NCBI RefSeq assembly: GCF_000696185.1 | Contig: NZ_KK853997.1 | Location: forward strand, 5,069,602 to 5,133,601 | Reading direction: 5' to 3' | Length of the DNA stretch: 64,000 nt | Source: Kitasatospora cheerisanensis KCTC 2395 | GTDB taxonomy: Bacteria > Actinomycetota > Actinomycetes > Streptomycetales > Streptomycetaceae | Shown: positions 1 through 8,084 of the stretch, in pieces | Numbering within the stretch: the first letter of the stretch is position 1 | Layout of the letters: every line of letters starts with the position of its first letter | Notes under the pieces: generated by a model | The model's database searches: none | What the model was told of the DNA's origin: nothing | The model's input: only the letters and a program-made list of their open reading frames with translations | Translations under genes and position numbers: made by a program

Positions 1-651
1 GCCGAAGGAGACGGCGGAGTACCAGTTCTGGCCCGGCATGTACAGCGCGGAGAAGCCCGGGACGGCGGCGTTGGCGGCCTTGACCTTGGTCAGGGCGGCC
101 TTCAGCTCGTCGACGGTGGTCGGCGCGGCGGTGACGCCGGCGGCGTCGAACAGGTCCTTGCGGTAGATCAGGACGCGGGCGCCGGCGTAGTACGGGACGG
201 CGTAGGTCTTGGAGCCGTCGGCCGACTGGCCGGAGGCGGCCAGCGAGTCCAGCCACTTGTCCGAGTTGTCGAACTGGCTCTTGACCGAGGTCAGGTCGAC
301 GAAGGAGCCGGCCTCGATGTACTTGGCGGCCTGGGTGTTACCGAGCTCCAGCGCGTCCGGGCCGTTGCCGGAGAGCAGGGCGGTGTCGAGCTTGGTGGTG
401 TAGTTGGTCCAGGTCTGCCACTGGATGTCGACCTCGGCGCCGGTCTGCTCGGTGAACTCCTTCTTCGCCGCCTCGACGACCTCGGGCCAGCCCTTCTGGG
501 CGTCGTCCATCAGCCAGACGGTGATCTTCTTGCCCTTGCCGTCCTTGCTCAGGGTGGCCTGGTCGCCGCCGGAGCCGGACGAAGACGAGGAGCAAGCCGA
601 GGCGACGAGCACGGTGGCAATGGCGGCCACGGCTGCGATCTTGCGGTTCAA
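1..651 (-). CDS. DasA-like sugar ABC transporter substrate-binding lipoprotein (3' end outside window)
   Basis: Periplasmic-type binding lipoprotein that would deliver an amino sugar or oligosaccharide to an ABC importer. Translation starts at TTG 651, six bases after a GGAGG ribosome site; an upstream ATG in another frame meets a stop at once. The N-terminus has a short signal peptide ending in the lipobox VASAC, followed by a Ser/Gly linker, then ITVWLMDDAQKGWPE and VPYYAGARV, motifs shared with the binding protein at 1183. About 217 codons are visible, half of a normal 420-440 residue protein. It diverges from the 1183 gene across a region full of dre-like sites, so control by the GlcNAc-responsive repressor DasR is likely. 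Chitobiose or GlcNAc is the probable ligand, by family and context only. Confidence 0.85.
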   Translation of the reverse strand, partial: MNRKIAAVAAIATVLVASACSSSSSGSGGDQATLSKDGKGKKITVWLMDDAQKGWPEVVEAAKKEFTEQTGAEVDIQWQTWTNYTTKLDTALLSGNGPDALELGNTQAAKYIEAGSFVDLTSVKSQFDNSDKWLDSLAASGQSADGSKTYAVPYYAGARVLIYRKDLFDAAGVTAAPTTVDELKAALTKVKAANAAVPGFSALYMPGQNWYSAVSFG

Positions 652-801
652 ACCATCCTCCAGAGGGATGAGCAAGGTAGGGCACCGGGCTGCCGGGCCA
701 CTGGGCCCTGAAGCTGCGTCGTGCCGTAGGGGGAACGTCACCGGGTGACACGGACACGAACTGCCGGGGCAGGCGGGCCGATCCGTGAGGTGGAGTAGAC
801 C

Positions 802-817
802 ATTGGTTTAGACCAAC
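802..817. promoter_or_regulatory. dre-like DasR operator
   Basis: The sequence attggtttagaccaac is a near-palindrome close to the DasR consensus (A, C/G, TGGTCTAGACCA, C/G, T). It lies about 150 bp upstream of the leftward binding-protein gene and is one of five such sites between the two binding-protein genes. Confidence 0.7.
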
Positions 818-825
818 GCCTGGAG

Positions 826-841
826 ATTGGCATGGACCAAT
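826..841. promoter_or_regulatory. Second dre-like site, 24 bp from the first
   Basis: The sequence attggcatggaccaat has perfect outer arms (attgg/ccaat) with a degenerate centre. Its 24-bp offset from the site at 802 suggests paired repressor dimers. Weaker than the others. Confidence 0.45.
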
Positions 842-903
842 GACGAGCGTCAAGGGATCGAAGAGCGTCTGCACAAGCCGTTATCAACGCTTGACTCGGC
901 CGT

Positions 904-919
904 GTTGGACTGGACCAAG
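904..919. promoter_or_regulatory. dre-like site in the middle of the divergent region
   Basis: The sequence gttggactggaccaag is an imperfect palindrome of the dre type. A TTGACT hexamer lies just before it at 891-896, but I could not assign a convincing -10 box, so which promoter it serves is unclear. Confidence 0.45.
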
Positions 920-1094
920 TCGGGGGCGGATCCGGATATGGCGGGACGAATCGACCACCCGCGGTGGTAGCTCAACGTGGCCTGAAGGGAACCTTAAGTG
1001 AGCCCTAAGGGGCATACCCGTGCCGGTATTGACGTGACCGGGGCGGAACCGGCAACGGATCGGCAACAAGCGGGACTTGTAATCATCACGCGCG

Positions 1095-1124
1095 TTGACG
1101 CTGCAAATGGTCTAGGCCAGGATC
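1095..1124 (+). promoter_or_regulatory. Probable promoter of the 1183 gene with a dre operator in the spacer
   Basis: A TTGACG -35 hexamer (1095-1100) is followed by a dre-like palindrome aatggtctaggccagg (1106-1121) filling the spacer up to a plausible -10 around 1119-1124. An operator between -35 and -10 is classic for repression by DasR. The -10 assignment is tentative. Confidence 0.55.
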
Positions 1125-1131
1125 CGGAAAA

Positions 1132-1147
1132 GCTGGTCTGTACCACC
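1132..1147. promoter_or_regulatory. dre-like site 36 bp upstream of the 1183 start codon
   Basis: The sequence gctggtctgtaccacc matches the core of the DasR consensus at 12 of 16 positions. It lies just downstream of the proposed promoter, in the 5' leader. Confidence 0.65.
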
Positions 1148-1182
1148 GCGCAGACCTCCCCGCACCTAATTCGGAGGATTGC

Positions 1183-2490
1183 GTGAAGCGTCAGGTTCTG
1201 GCCGCGATCAGCACCGCCGCTCTGCTGGCCACCGTCGCCGGCTGCTCGTCCGACGGGAAGTCGGCCGCGCCGTCGACCACCCCCGACCCGAAGAACGCCA
1301 CCGGGACCGTGACGGTGTGGCTCATGGACGACGCGCAGAAGAGCTGGCCCGAGCTGGTCCAGCAGGTCAACGACCAGTTCGCCGCCAAGTACCCCAAGGT
1401 CGAGCTCAAGCTCAGCTACCACACCTGGGCGAACAAGATCGCCGAGCTGGACGCCGCCATCAAGGCCAACCAGGCGCCCGACGTGGTCGAGCTCGGCAAC
1501 ACCGAGACCATGAAGTACATGGTGAACGGCTCCCTGCTGGGCCTGGACCGCACCGGATTCGACAACTCCGACAACTGGATCAAGGGTCTCGCCGACACCT
1601 GCACGTACAACCAGAAGCTTTTCTGCGTCCCCTATTACGCGGGCGCCCGGGTCGGCGTCTACAACGCGAAGATGTTCCAGGACGCCACCGGTTCCGCGGA
1701 CCTTCCGCAGACCGAGGACGAACTCACCGCCGCCCTCGACAAGGTGGCCCAGCGCTACAAGGGCAACCCCGGATTCTCCGCGCTCTACCTGCCCGGCCCC
1801 TACTGGTACGCCGCGATGTCCTACGTCACCGCGTACGGCGGCTCGATCGCCAAGTTCGACTCCAGCGGCAACTGGCACGGCACCCTGCACGACCCCAAGT
1901 CGCAGCAGGGCCTCCAGCACTTCGTCAACCTGGTCAAGACGTACAACAAGAGCGGCGACCTCAAGGTCAACGAGGCCAAGCAGGCCGGCGTGCTCGGCCA
2001 CGAGAAGGCCGGCCTGATCTACGCCAACGGCTGGGAGCTGGGCGACGCGATCGCCCCGATCACCGGCACCCCGGCGCTCAAGGACTCGCTGAAGATCGTC
2101 ACGATGCCCGGCCCGAACGGCAAGCCGCTGCCCTCCTTCATCGGCGGCTCCGACCTCGCCGTCACCGCGAAGACGCAGAACGCCGCGCTCGCCACCGACT
2201 GGGTGCGGATGTTCACCAGCACCAAGTCCGAGCAGGTGCTCGCCGACAAGGACACCCTGCCCAACAACCTCACCCAGCTGGCGCCGCTGAAGAACAAGCC
2301 CGCCACCGCCGCGGCCGCCAACGCCGTCCAGGACGCCTGGTTCACCCCCGCCGCCCCCGGCTGGGGCGCCGTCGAGAAGCAGAACGTCCTGGTCAACATG
2401 CTGGACTCGATCTTCAAGGGCAAGAGCGTCGACGAGGCCACCAAGGACGCCGACGCCCAGATCGACCAGCTGATCAACAACCCGTCCTGA
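1183..2490 (+). CDS. DasA-like sugar ABC transporter substrate-binding lipoprotein
   Basis: Full-length 435-residue solute-binding lipoprotein (family 1 extracellular binding protein). GTG 1183 follows GGAGG at a good distance. The signal peptide runs to about residue 20 and ends in the lipobox ATVAGC. The body has VTVWLMDDAQKSWPE, DVVELGNTE and FCVPYYAGARVGVYN, the same framework as the leftward gene at 1-651, so the two are paralogues. No transporter subunit gene is next to it; it may share permeases and ATPase with the neighbouring operon. Dre-like sites in its promoter imply induction by amino sugars through DasR. N,N'-diacetylchitobiose uptake is likely for the DasA family but is not provable here. 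Confidence 0.88.
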   Translation: MKRQVLAAISTAALLATVAGCSSDGKSAAPSTTPDPKNATGTVTVWLMDDAQKSWPELVQQVNDQFAAKYPKVELKLSYHTWANKIAELDAAIKANQAPDVVELGNTETMKYMVNGSLLGLDRTGFDNSDNWIKGLADTCTYNQKLFCVPYYAGARVGVYNAKMFQDATGSADLPQTEDELTAALDKVAQRYKGNPGFSALYLPGPYWYAAMSYVTAYGGSIAKFDSSGNWHGTLHDPKSQQGLQHFVNLVKTYNKSGDLKVNEAKQAGVLGHEKAGLIYANGWELGDAIAPITGTPALKDSLKIVTMPGPNGKPLPSFIGGSDLAVTAKTQNAALATDWVRMFTSTKSEQVLADKDTLPNNLTQLAPLKNKPATAAAANAVQDAWFTPAAPGWGAVEKQNVLVNMLDSIFKGKSVDEATKDADAQIDQLINNPS

Positions 2491-2507
2491 TCCTCGGCCG
2501 ATTCCGC

Positions 2508-2555
2508 GGACCGGGCCCGACGCACCGTCACGACGTGTGCTGCGGGGCCCGGTCC
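2508..2555 (+). terminator. Inverted repeat downstream of the binding-protein gene
   Basis: An 11-bp perfect inverted repeat (ggaccgggccc at 2508-2518, complement at 2545-2555) with a 26-base loop, 18 bp after the stop codon. It may be a terminator or an attenuator controlling read-through into the SIS gene. Confidence 0.5.
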
Positions 2556-2676
2556 ACGTAGGATCGGCACAGAACAGTTCCACGCAGCGAGGGTGCGGAC
2601 TCGCCGCCGTTCAGAGGTCCCCGTCGGGCGTCCCGCCCCACGGGGTAGAACCATCTCTCCACGGAGGCACACCCCG

Positions 2677-3735
2677 ATGTCCGACCCGCAGACTGTTTCC
2701 GTTCCCGGCAGGATCATGTCGGCGGAGATGGCCGAGCAGCCGGCCGTCCTGCAGCGCATCCTCGACGAGGGTGCGCCGGCGATCCGTGAGATCGCCGCGC
2801 AGATCGCCGCCCGCAACCCGCGGTTCGTCCTGCTCACCGCCCGCGGCACCTCCGACAACGCCGCGCTGTACGCCAAGTACCTGATCGAGGTCCTGCTCGG
2901 CAAGCCGGCCGGCCTCACCTCCATGTCCACCACCACCGCGTACGGCGCCAAGCCGGACCTCACCGACTGCCTGGTCATCACCGTCAGCCAGTCCGGCGGC
3001 TCGCCGGACCTGGTCGCCTCCACCAAGGCGGCCCGCGAGGCCGGCGCGATCACCCTGGCCGTCACCAACAACGCCGGCTCGCCGCTGGCCGAGGTCTCCG
3101 AGTTCCACATCGACGTGCTGGCCGGGCCGGAGAAGGCGCTGCCCGCCACCAAGACGTACACCGCCGAGCTGCTGGCGCTGTACCTCTTCGTCGAAGGCCT
3201 GCGCGGCAACGACGGCTCGGCCGCGAAGGTGCTGCCCGAGCTGGCCGCCGGGATCCTGGCCCGCCAGGCCGAGGTCAAGGCGCTGGCCGAGCGGTACCGC
3301 TTCGCCCAGCGCCTGGTCATCACCTCGCGCGGCTACGGCTACCCGACGGCCCGCGAGGCCGCGCTGAAGCTCATGGAGACCACCTACATCCCGGCCTCCC
3401 CGTTCTCCGGCGCGGACCTGCTGCACGGGCCGCTGGCCATGGTCGACAACGTCTCGCCGGTCATCGCGATCGTCCCCGACGGCAAGGGCGGCGAGGCGCT
3501 CCAGCCCGTCCTGGACCGCCTGCGCGGCCGCGGCGCGGACCTCGTCGTGGTCGGCCAGCAGGACCAGGTCGACGCCGCGAGCGCGGGCTTCGCCCTGCCG
3601 GCCGGCGTGCCCGAGGAGGTGCAGCCGATCCTGGAGATCCTGCCGCTGCAGCTCCTCGCCTACGAGGTCACCATCGCCCGCGGGCAGGACCCGGACGCGC
3701 CGCGGGCGCTCGCCAAGGTCACCGAGACGCACTGA
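2677..3735 (+). CDS. SIS-domain sugar-phosphate enzyme, probable glucosamine-6-phosphate deaminase of the NagB-II type
   Basis: A 352-residue cytoplasmic protein with two sugar isomerase (SIS) domains like the isomerase half of GlmS but lacking the glutamine amidotransferase domain. Motifs visible: RGTSDN (56-61) and SQSGGSP (104-110) in the first SIS domain, and EAALKLMETTYIPASPF leading into HGPLAMV in the second. ATG 2677 is chosen because GGAGG lies upstream and the Met-Ser-Asp-Pro start matches family length. It follows a DasR-type binding-protein gene, which fits deamination of GlcN-6-P to fructose-6-P after GlcNAc import. An AgaS- or GlmS-like isomerase remains possible. Confidence 0.8.
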   Translation: MSDPQTVSVPGRIMSAEMAEQPAVLQRILDEGAPAIREIAAQIAARNPRFVLLTARGTSDNAALYAKYLIEVLLGKPAGLTSMSTTTAYGAKPDLTDCLVITVSQSGGSPDLVASTKAAREAGAITLAVTNNAGSPLAEVSEFHIDVLAGPEKALPATKTYTAELLALYLFVEGLRGNDGSAAKVLPELAAGILARQAEVKALAERYRFAQRLVITSRGYGYPTAREAALKLMETTYIPASPFSGADLLHGPLAMVDNVSPVIAIVPDGKGGEALQPVLDRLRGRGADLVVVGQQDQVDAASAGFALPAGVPEEVQPILEILPLQLLAYEVTIARGQDPDAPRALAKVTETH

Positions 3736-3747
3736 CCCCCGCAACGC

Positions 3748-3786
3748 GAAGGCCGCCTCCACCGGACGGGTGGGGGCGGCCTCTTC
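3748..3786 (+). terminator. Terminator after the SIS gene
   Basis: Strong GC-rich inverted repeat (gaaggccgcctccacc pairing with the segment ending at 3786) starting 13 bp after the stop codon. It separates the SIS gene from the kinase promoter. Confidence 0.75.
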
Positions 3787-4041
3787 GTGTCTCGCACCGG
3801 CAGCGCGCGCGGGGGCTCGCGCGGGCGGACGGGCGCGGGGCGCGGGGCGCGGAAAACACTACGGGCCACGGCGCCGACACAGGACCCTCAACCTGTGCGG
3901 CACCGCAGCCCGGAGCTGTATGCCGGAGGCGGGGACCGCCCGAGAGTTGTGCGGGACTCTCGGGACGACGCCTCCGACCGAGGAGGGGCCTCGCGCGGTC
4001 AGGGCAGTTGCGCGGGGGGCCTCTCCTTGGTGCACCTTCAT

Positions 4042-4057
4042 TGTGGACTAGACCAAT
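4042..4057. promoter_or_regulatory. dre-like site upstream of the sensor kinase
   Basis: The sequence tgtggactagaccaat contains the intact half CTAGACCA of the DasR consensus and matches 12 of 16 positions. It lies 74 bp upstream of the kinase GTG, in a 395-bp gap that otherwise holds only the SIS terminator and a GC-rich stretch without clear features. Confidence 0.6.
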
Positions 4058-4082
4058 CTGGGTTGTCCAGAGGCCGGTGGCG

Positions 4083-4098
4083 ATTGGTCTGGACAACG
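4083..4098. promoter_or_regulatory. Second dre-like site upstream of the sensor kinase
   Basis: The sequence attggtctggacaacg matches 12 of 16 positions of the DasR consensus. It ends 32 bp before the kinase start codon and is 41 bp from the site at 4042. Confidence 0.6.
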
Positions 4099-4130
4099 TG
4101 GCCCCGAGCGGTCGGCGATACGCTCACGGT

Positions 4131-5651
4131 GTGCCCTCGCTGAACGAACTCGTCCGCCGCCACACCACCCTCACCGGTGCCGACGTGGAGTGGCTGCATC
4201 TGCTGGTCTCGGAGTGGCAGCTGCTCTCCGACCTGTCCTTCGCCGACCTGGTGCTGTGGATCCCCACCTGGGACGGCATCCGGTACGTCTCGGTGGCCCA
4301 GATGCGGCCCAACACCGGCCCCACCTCGTACCAGGACGACATGGTCGGCCACCTGGTGCCGCGGGGCCGCCGGCCGCTGCTGGACGCCGCGTACGACGAG
4401 GGGCGGATCGTCCGGGAGGGCGACCCGGAGTGGCGGGAGGAGGTGCCGGTGCGGGTGGAGTCCATCCCGGTGCGACGGGACGGCAAGGTGCTCGGCGTGA
4501 TCGCCCGGAACACCAACCTGCTGACGGTGCGCACCCCCAGCCGGCTGGAGCTGACCTACCTGCAGAGCGCGTCCGACCTGGCGCAGATGATCGCCGCCGG
4601 CACCTTCCCGTTCCCGGGCGCCGAGCAGGCCGACATGGACGCCGCGCCGCGGGTCGGCGACGGCCTGATCCGGCTGGACGCGGAGGGCGTGGTGACGTAC
4701 GCCAGCCCGAACGCGCTGTCGGCCTACCACCGGCTGGGACTGACCACCGACCTGGTGGGCAGTCACCTCGGCCAGGCCACCGCCGAACTGGTGCCGCCGA
4801 GCCGCGGCGCGGTGCACGAGGCGATGGTGAAGATGGCCAGCGGCTGGGCGCCCCGGCAGACCGAGGTGGAGGCGCAGGGCGGCGTGGTGACGCTGCGGAC
4901 CATCCCGCTGAAGCCCAAGGGGACGCCCACCGGCTCCCTGGTGCTCTGCCGGGACGTCACCGAACTCCGGCGTCGGGACCGCGAATTGATGACCAAGGAC
5001 GCCACCATCCGGGAGATCCACCACCGGGTGAAGAACAACCTGCAGACGGTCGCGGCACTGCTGCGGCTGCAGTCCCGCCGGATGGACTCCGACGCCGGCC
5101 GGGCCGCGCTCGACGAGGCGGTGCGCCGGGTCGGCTCGATCGCCATCGTGCACGAGACGCTCTCGCAGGCGCTGGACGAGCAGGTGGCGTTCGACGAGAT
5201 CGCCGACCGGGTGCTGGCGATGGTGATGGAGCTGTCCCAGGACGGCCGGGTGGCGACCCGCCGCAGCGGCTCGTTCGGCATCCTGTCCGCGGAGGTGGCG
5301 ACCCCGCTGGCGATGATCCTCACCGAGCTGACGCAGAACGCCCTGGAGCACGCGTTCGGCCCGTCCGCCTCCGGCAACCTGGAGGTGAGCGCGCTGCGCG
5401 GCCGCGCGCCGGCCGGCGGCAAGGGCTGGTCGGACAGCTGGAACAACGGGGTGCGGCCCGAGGAGTACCTGATGATCACCGTGCAGGACGACGGCCGCGG
5501 CATGCCCGAGGGCTTCGACCCGCAGCAGGCCGGGAACCTCGGCCTGCAGATCGTCCGCACCCTGGCCACCGGCGAACTCGGCGGCACCTTCGACATGGTG
5601 GCGGCGCCGGGCGGCGGCACCAAGGTGGTGCTGGAGATCCCGGTCCGCTAG
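4131..5651 (+). CDS. PdtaS-type sensor histidine kinase (GAF-like, PAS, HisKA_2, HATPase)
   Basis: A 506-residue soluble histidine kinase. Order of parts: N-terminal GAF-like sensor (about 1-155), PAS domain (about 175-285), HisKA_2 dimerisation helix with phosphoacceptor motif REIHHRVKNNLQ (His near residue 297), then the HATPase with TELTQNALEHAF and DDGRGMP. No membrane segment is visible. GTG 4131 gives MPSLNELVRRH, the usual start of this family; upstream in-frame codons run into the dre sites. The family partner is an ANTAR antiterminator response regulator (PdtaR), normally encoded elsewhere and not in this window. Two dre-like sites in the promoter suggest amino-sugar control, which would be unusual for this conserved kinase. 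Confidence 0.9.
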   Translation: MPSLNELVRRHTTLTGADVEWLHLLVSEWQLLSDLSFADLVLWIPTWDGIRYVSVAQMRPNTGPTSYQDDMVGHLVPRGRRPLLDAAYDEGRIVREGDPEWREEVPVRVESIPVRRDGKVLGVIARNTNLLTVRTPSRLELTYLQSASDLAQMIAAGTFPFPGAEQADMDAAPRVGDGLIRLDAEGVVTYASPNALSAYHRLGLTTDLVGSHLGQATAELVPPSRGAVHEAMVKMASGWAPRQTEVEAQGGVVTLRTIPLKPKGTPTGSLVLCRDVTELRRRDRELMTKDATIREIHHRVKNNLQTVAALLRLQSRRMDSDAGRAALDEAVRRVGSIAIVHETLSQALDEQVAFDEIADRVLAMVMELSQDGRVATRRSGSFGILSAEVATPLAMILTELTQNALEHAFGPSASGNLEVSALRGRAPAGGKGWSDSWNNGVRPEEYLMITVQDDGRGMPEGFDPQQAGNLGLQIVRTLATGELGGTFDMVAAPGGGTKVVLEIPVR

Positions 5652-5676
5652 CGGGAATTGACGGGCCGACAGAAAC

Positions 5677-5716
5677 GAGGCCCTGCCGACCGGGGGGGGT
5701 GGGTCGGCAGGGCCTC
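5677..5716. terminator. Bidirectional terminator between the kinase and wblE
   Basis: A 15-bp perfect inverted repeat (gaggccctgccgacc at 5677-5691, complement at 5702-5716), 25 bp after the kinase stop. A second shorter hairpin (arms 5726-5733 and 5745-5752) follows. The two could stop the rightward kinase transcript and the convergent wblE transcript. Nothing else is recognised between 5753 and 5970. Confidence 0.8.
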
Positions 5717-5970
5717 TCAACCCGGTCCGGCCGTCGGGGGGAGTCGGCCGGAACGGGGGCTCTGGTGTGGCGCGACGCGCGCCCCGCGTGCGTTGCACAC
5801 GGTGAGCGCCACAGGTCCACAATATTGCTCTAAGTGAACAGTATCAAGTGCCTGGGCGGCTCGCGTCGTCGGCCCCGCGGATGGAGCGGGGCCCGTTCGG
5901 GAAGGCTCGGCCGGCCAATCGCGGCCGAACCCTTGATCGCGGGTTGATCCGTACTGCTTCTGATGGTGCG

Positions 5971-6222
5971 TCAGGCGGTGCGGGCGCGGTTGCGGGCGGC
6001 GCGGCGCTTCATGGCGCGACGCTCGTCCTCGCTCATTCCGCCCCAGACGCCGGCGTCCTGGCCGGTCTCGAGCGCCCACTGCAGGCACTGCTCCATGACG
6101 GGGCAACGGCGGCACACGGCCTTGGCTTCCTCGATCTGCAGCAGAGCAGGACCGGTGTTCCCGATCGGGAAGAACAGCTCCGGGTCCTCTTCGCGGCAGA
6201 CAGCGCGGTGGCGCCAGTCCAT
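5971..6222 (-). CDS. wblE: WhiB-family Fe-S transcription factor WblE (WhiB1 orthologue)
   Basis: An 83-residue regulator that binds a nitric-oxide-sensitive 4Fe-4S cluster and partners the principal sigma factor in related species. The four cluster cysteines are at 9, 37, 40 and 46 (C, then CRRC, then C), followed by the turn GVWGG (58-62) and a basic tail MKRRAARNRAR for DNA contact. ATG 6222 is chosen because GGAGGAG lies nine bases upstream; a longer in-frame start would add 15 residues absent from the family. Length equals the WhiB1/WblE class. Transcribed leftwards from a 343-bp intergenic region, consistent with an abundant, regulated monocistronic gene. Confidence 0.93.
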   Translation of the reverse strand: MDWRHRAVCREEDPELFFPIGNTGPALLQIEEAKAVCRRCPVMEQCLQWALETGQDAGVWGGMSEDERRAMKRRAARNRARTA

Positions 6223-6283
6223 GGTCGTCCAACTCCTCCGGTCGACGGGCGGTGGCCCGCGACTCACTCGAATGGCTTGTGAA

Positions 6284-6297
6284 TGTGAACGCTTTCA
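6284..6297. promoter_or_regulatory. LacI-type operator palindrome upstream of wblE
   Basis: The sequence tgtgaacgctttca (reverse strand TGAAAGCGTTCACA) fits the TGWAANCGNTNWCA operator pattern of LacI/CcpA-type regulators at every fixed position. It is 62 bp upstream of the wblE start codon, where a promoter would lie. Chance occurrence is possible. The rest of 6223-6565 contains AT-rich patches but nothing else I can name. Confidence 0.35.
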
Positions 6298-6565
6298 CGA
6301 ATCCCGCAACAGCAAAAGGGACCAAAGGCCCACCGGGCCCGGGAGGTCTTTGCTGAGTGGGGTTCGGCGATTCGAGGGACTCTGCCGCGATGTCCCGCTG
6401 CGGTGTGTCCCGATCGCCATGTAGAGGTTCGCAAACCTCGAAGCCGGATACAACCCCCTTCGGCAAGAAATTTTTGATTCTTCGGTGTCGCCTACCTCAC
6501 AGGCAGTACTTCTATGGGGTGAAGGGGCTCGCACGTTCGAGAGCAAGGCGAGGACCCCCTTCTGG

Positions 6566-7537
6566 TCACACAATCACACGCAGTGCCCGTCGTACGCCTG
6601 TGAAACTGACGCGACTCCTGTCTCCAAGGTGGTCCCCGTCGACCTGAAACGGTGCCGGTTCCTGTGAAACCAAGGTGAAGTGTCTGACGTCGTGATAGGA
6701 GACGAGATGCTTGCCGGACGGGCCGGCGGGACGTGCGCCGTCCTCCGCGGGGGGCTTGGGGCGCAGGATCTGACGGACCGTCCGGGCGGTGCGGAACGCC
6801 GTCATTCGAGTGATGCCGAAGATGTCCAGATCGGTTTCGAACGACGCCGAGGGCGAGGGGAGGACCGGGCGGGAGCCCAGAAAGGTCCACGGTGAGGTGT
6901 TGGACACTATGGCCATCACCATCCCCGGCACCGGTTCCTGCCCGTTGATCTCCAGGGAGATCGGGCCCGAACGACGGCGTTCACGCTCGGTGACGTAGTG
7001 CCGGAGCGCCTCCACGACATAGAGCGCGTGCGTGGATTTGCGCCCCGCGCGGCGCTGGCGCTCCACCCGGCCGACCACGCCCGCGTCGAACCCCAGTCCG
7101 GCGGTGAAGGTGAACCAGCGGTCCGGCTCGCCGGCGGTCAGCGCCTTGCCCAGACCGATCGCGCGCTCCCGGCGGTGCTCCAACGCGTCCAGGAGTGCGC
7201 CGGTGGCCTCCACCGGATCGTTCGGGAGCCCCAGCGCACGCGCGAACACGTTGGTCGACCCGCCCGGCACCACCGCCAGCCGCGGCACCCGCTCGCCCGG
7301 GCCGTGCGCCAGCAGGCCGTTCACGACCTCGTTCACCGTGCCGTCGCCGCCCAGCGCCACCACCAGGTCCACCGTGCCGTCCTCGGCCGCCTGCCGGGCC
7401 AGGTCGCCGGCGTGGCCCCGGTACTCGGTCTCCGCGACGTCCAGCTTCAGGTCGCTGCGCAGGGCATGGATCAGCACGTCCCGGGTCCGGCCACTGGTGG
7501 TGGTCGCCTTCGGGTTCACGACCAGGAGAGCGCGCAT
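6566..7537 (-). CDS. Diacylglycerol kinase family lipid kinase
   Basis: A 323-residue cytoplasmic kinase of the YegS/DgkB family that phosphorylates diacylglycerol or a related lipid. The nucleotide-binding signature GGDGTVNE is at residues 63-70 and the PGGSTNVFARALG loop at about 91-103. The C-terminal half is the beta-sandwich lipid-binding domain. ATG 7537 opens with MRALLVVNPKA, the standard first strand. It is divergent from the membrane-protein gene at 7589 with only 51 bp between them. The exact lipid substrate cannot be told from sequence. Confidence 0.9.
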   Translation of the reverse strand: MRALLVVNPKATTTSGRTRDVLIHALRSDLKLDVAETEYRGHAGDLARQAAEDGTVDLVVALGGDGTVNEVVNGLLAHGPGERVPRLAVVPGGSTNVFARALGLPNDPVEATGALLDALEHRRERAIGLGKALTAGEPDRWFTFTAGLGFDAGVVGRVERQRRAGRKSTHALYVVEALRHYVTERERRRSGPISLEINGQEPVPGMVMAIVSNTSPWTFLGSRPVLPSPSASFETDLDIFGITRMTAFRTARTVRQILRPKPPAEDGARPAGPSGKHLVSYHDVRHFTLVSQEPAPFQVDGDHLGDRSRVSFTGVRRALRVIV

Positions 7538-7588
7538 GCCGCTCAGCCTACGACCCGCCCGACATAAGACGACCGTTACCCTGGCCCG

Positions 7589-8008
7589 GTGACCGTTGAA
7601 TCCGCTCCCGCCACCACTTCCGCACCCGACCGGCCCGTCCCGCTGCTCGTCGGCGCGGGCATCACCGCGCTGGAGGGCGCGGCGATGGCGGGCTGGGGGA
7701 TCTACGACCTGGTCTCCGGCTTCGCCGGCGACGACGCCGCCTTCGGCCGCACCGAGATGGGCGGCGCCGTGCTGCTGCTGATGGGCCTGCTGCCGCTGCT
7801 GGCCGGCCGCGGCCTGCTGCGCGGGCAGAAGTGGGGCCGCAGCCCCGCCGTGCTCACCAACTCCATCTGCCTGCCCGTCGCCTACTACATGTGGCAGTCC
7901 GGCGGCGCGATGGTCGCCGTCGGCGCCGCGATCGGCGTGCTCGGCCTGGTCGGCATCGTCGCGCTGCTCAACCCGCGGGTCACCGCGGTGCTCTACGGCG
8001 AGCAGTAG
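7589..8008 (+). CDS. Small integral membrane protein
   Basis: A 139-residue protein with about four hydrophobic segments: residues near 20-40, 58-75, 88-103 and 108-128. No catalytic motif is visible and I do not recognise a functional family. GTG 7589 is the only start that places the first membrane helix after a short acidic/Pro-rich head. It ends immediately before a very strong terminator and is convergent with sigH. Confidence 0.8.
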   Translation: MTVESAPATTSAPDRPVPLLVGAGITALEGAAMAGWGIYDLVSGFAGDDAAFGRTEMGGAVLLLMGLLPLLAGRGLLRGQKWGRSPAVLTNSICLPVAYYMWQSGGAMVAVGAAIGVLGLVGIVALLNPRVTAVLYGEQ

Positions 8009-8017
8009 CCGCCGGAA

Positions 8018-8061
8018 CGCCGCAGGGCCCGCCCCCGGGATCGGGGGCGGGCCCTGCGGCG
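8018..8061. terminator. Bidirectional terminator between the membrane protein and sigH
   Basis: A 20-bp perfect inverted repeat (arms 8018-8037 and 8042-8061, loop ggat) between two convergent genes. One of the strongest hairpins in the window. Confidence 0.9.
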
Positions 8062-8084
8062 TCCGCGGGTGTCCAACGGGTGGT

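Noticed and set aside
994..2583. Long antisense frame over the 1183 binding-protein gene
   Set aside because: No domain or start signal; explained by third-position GC in the sense gene.
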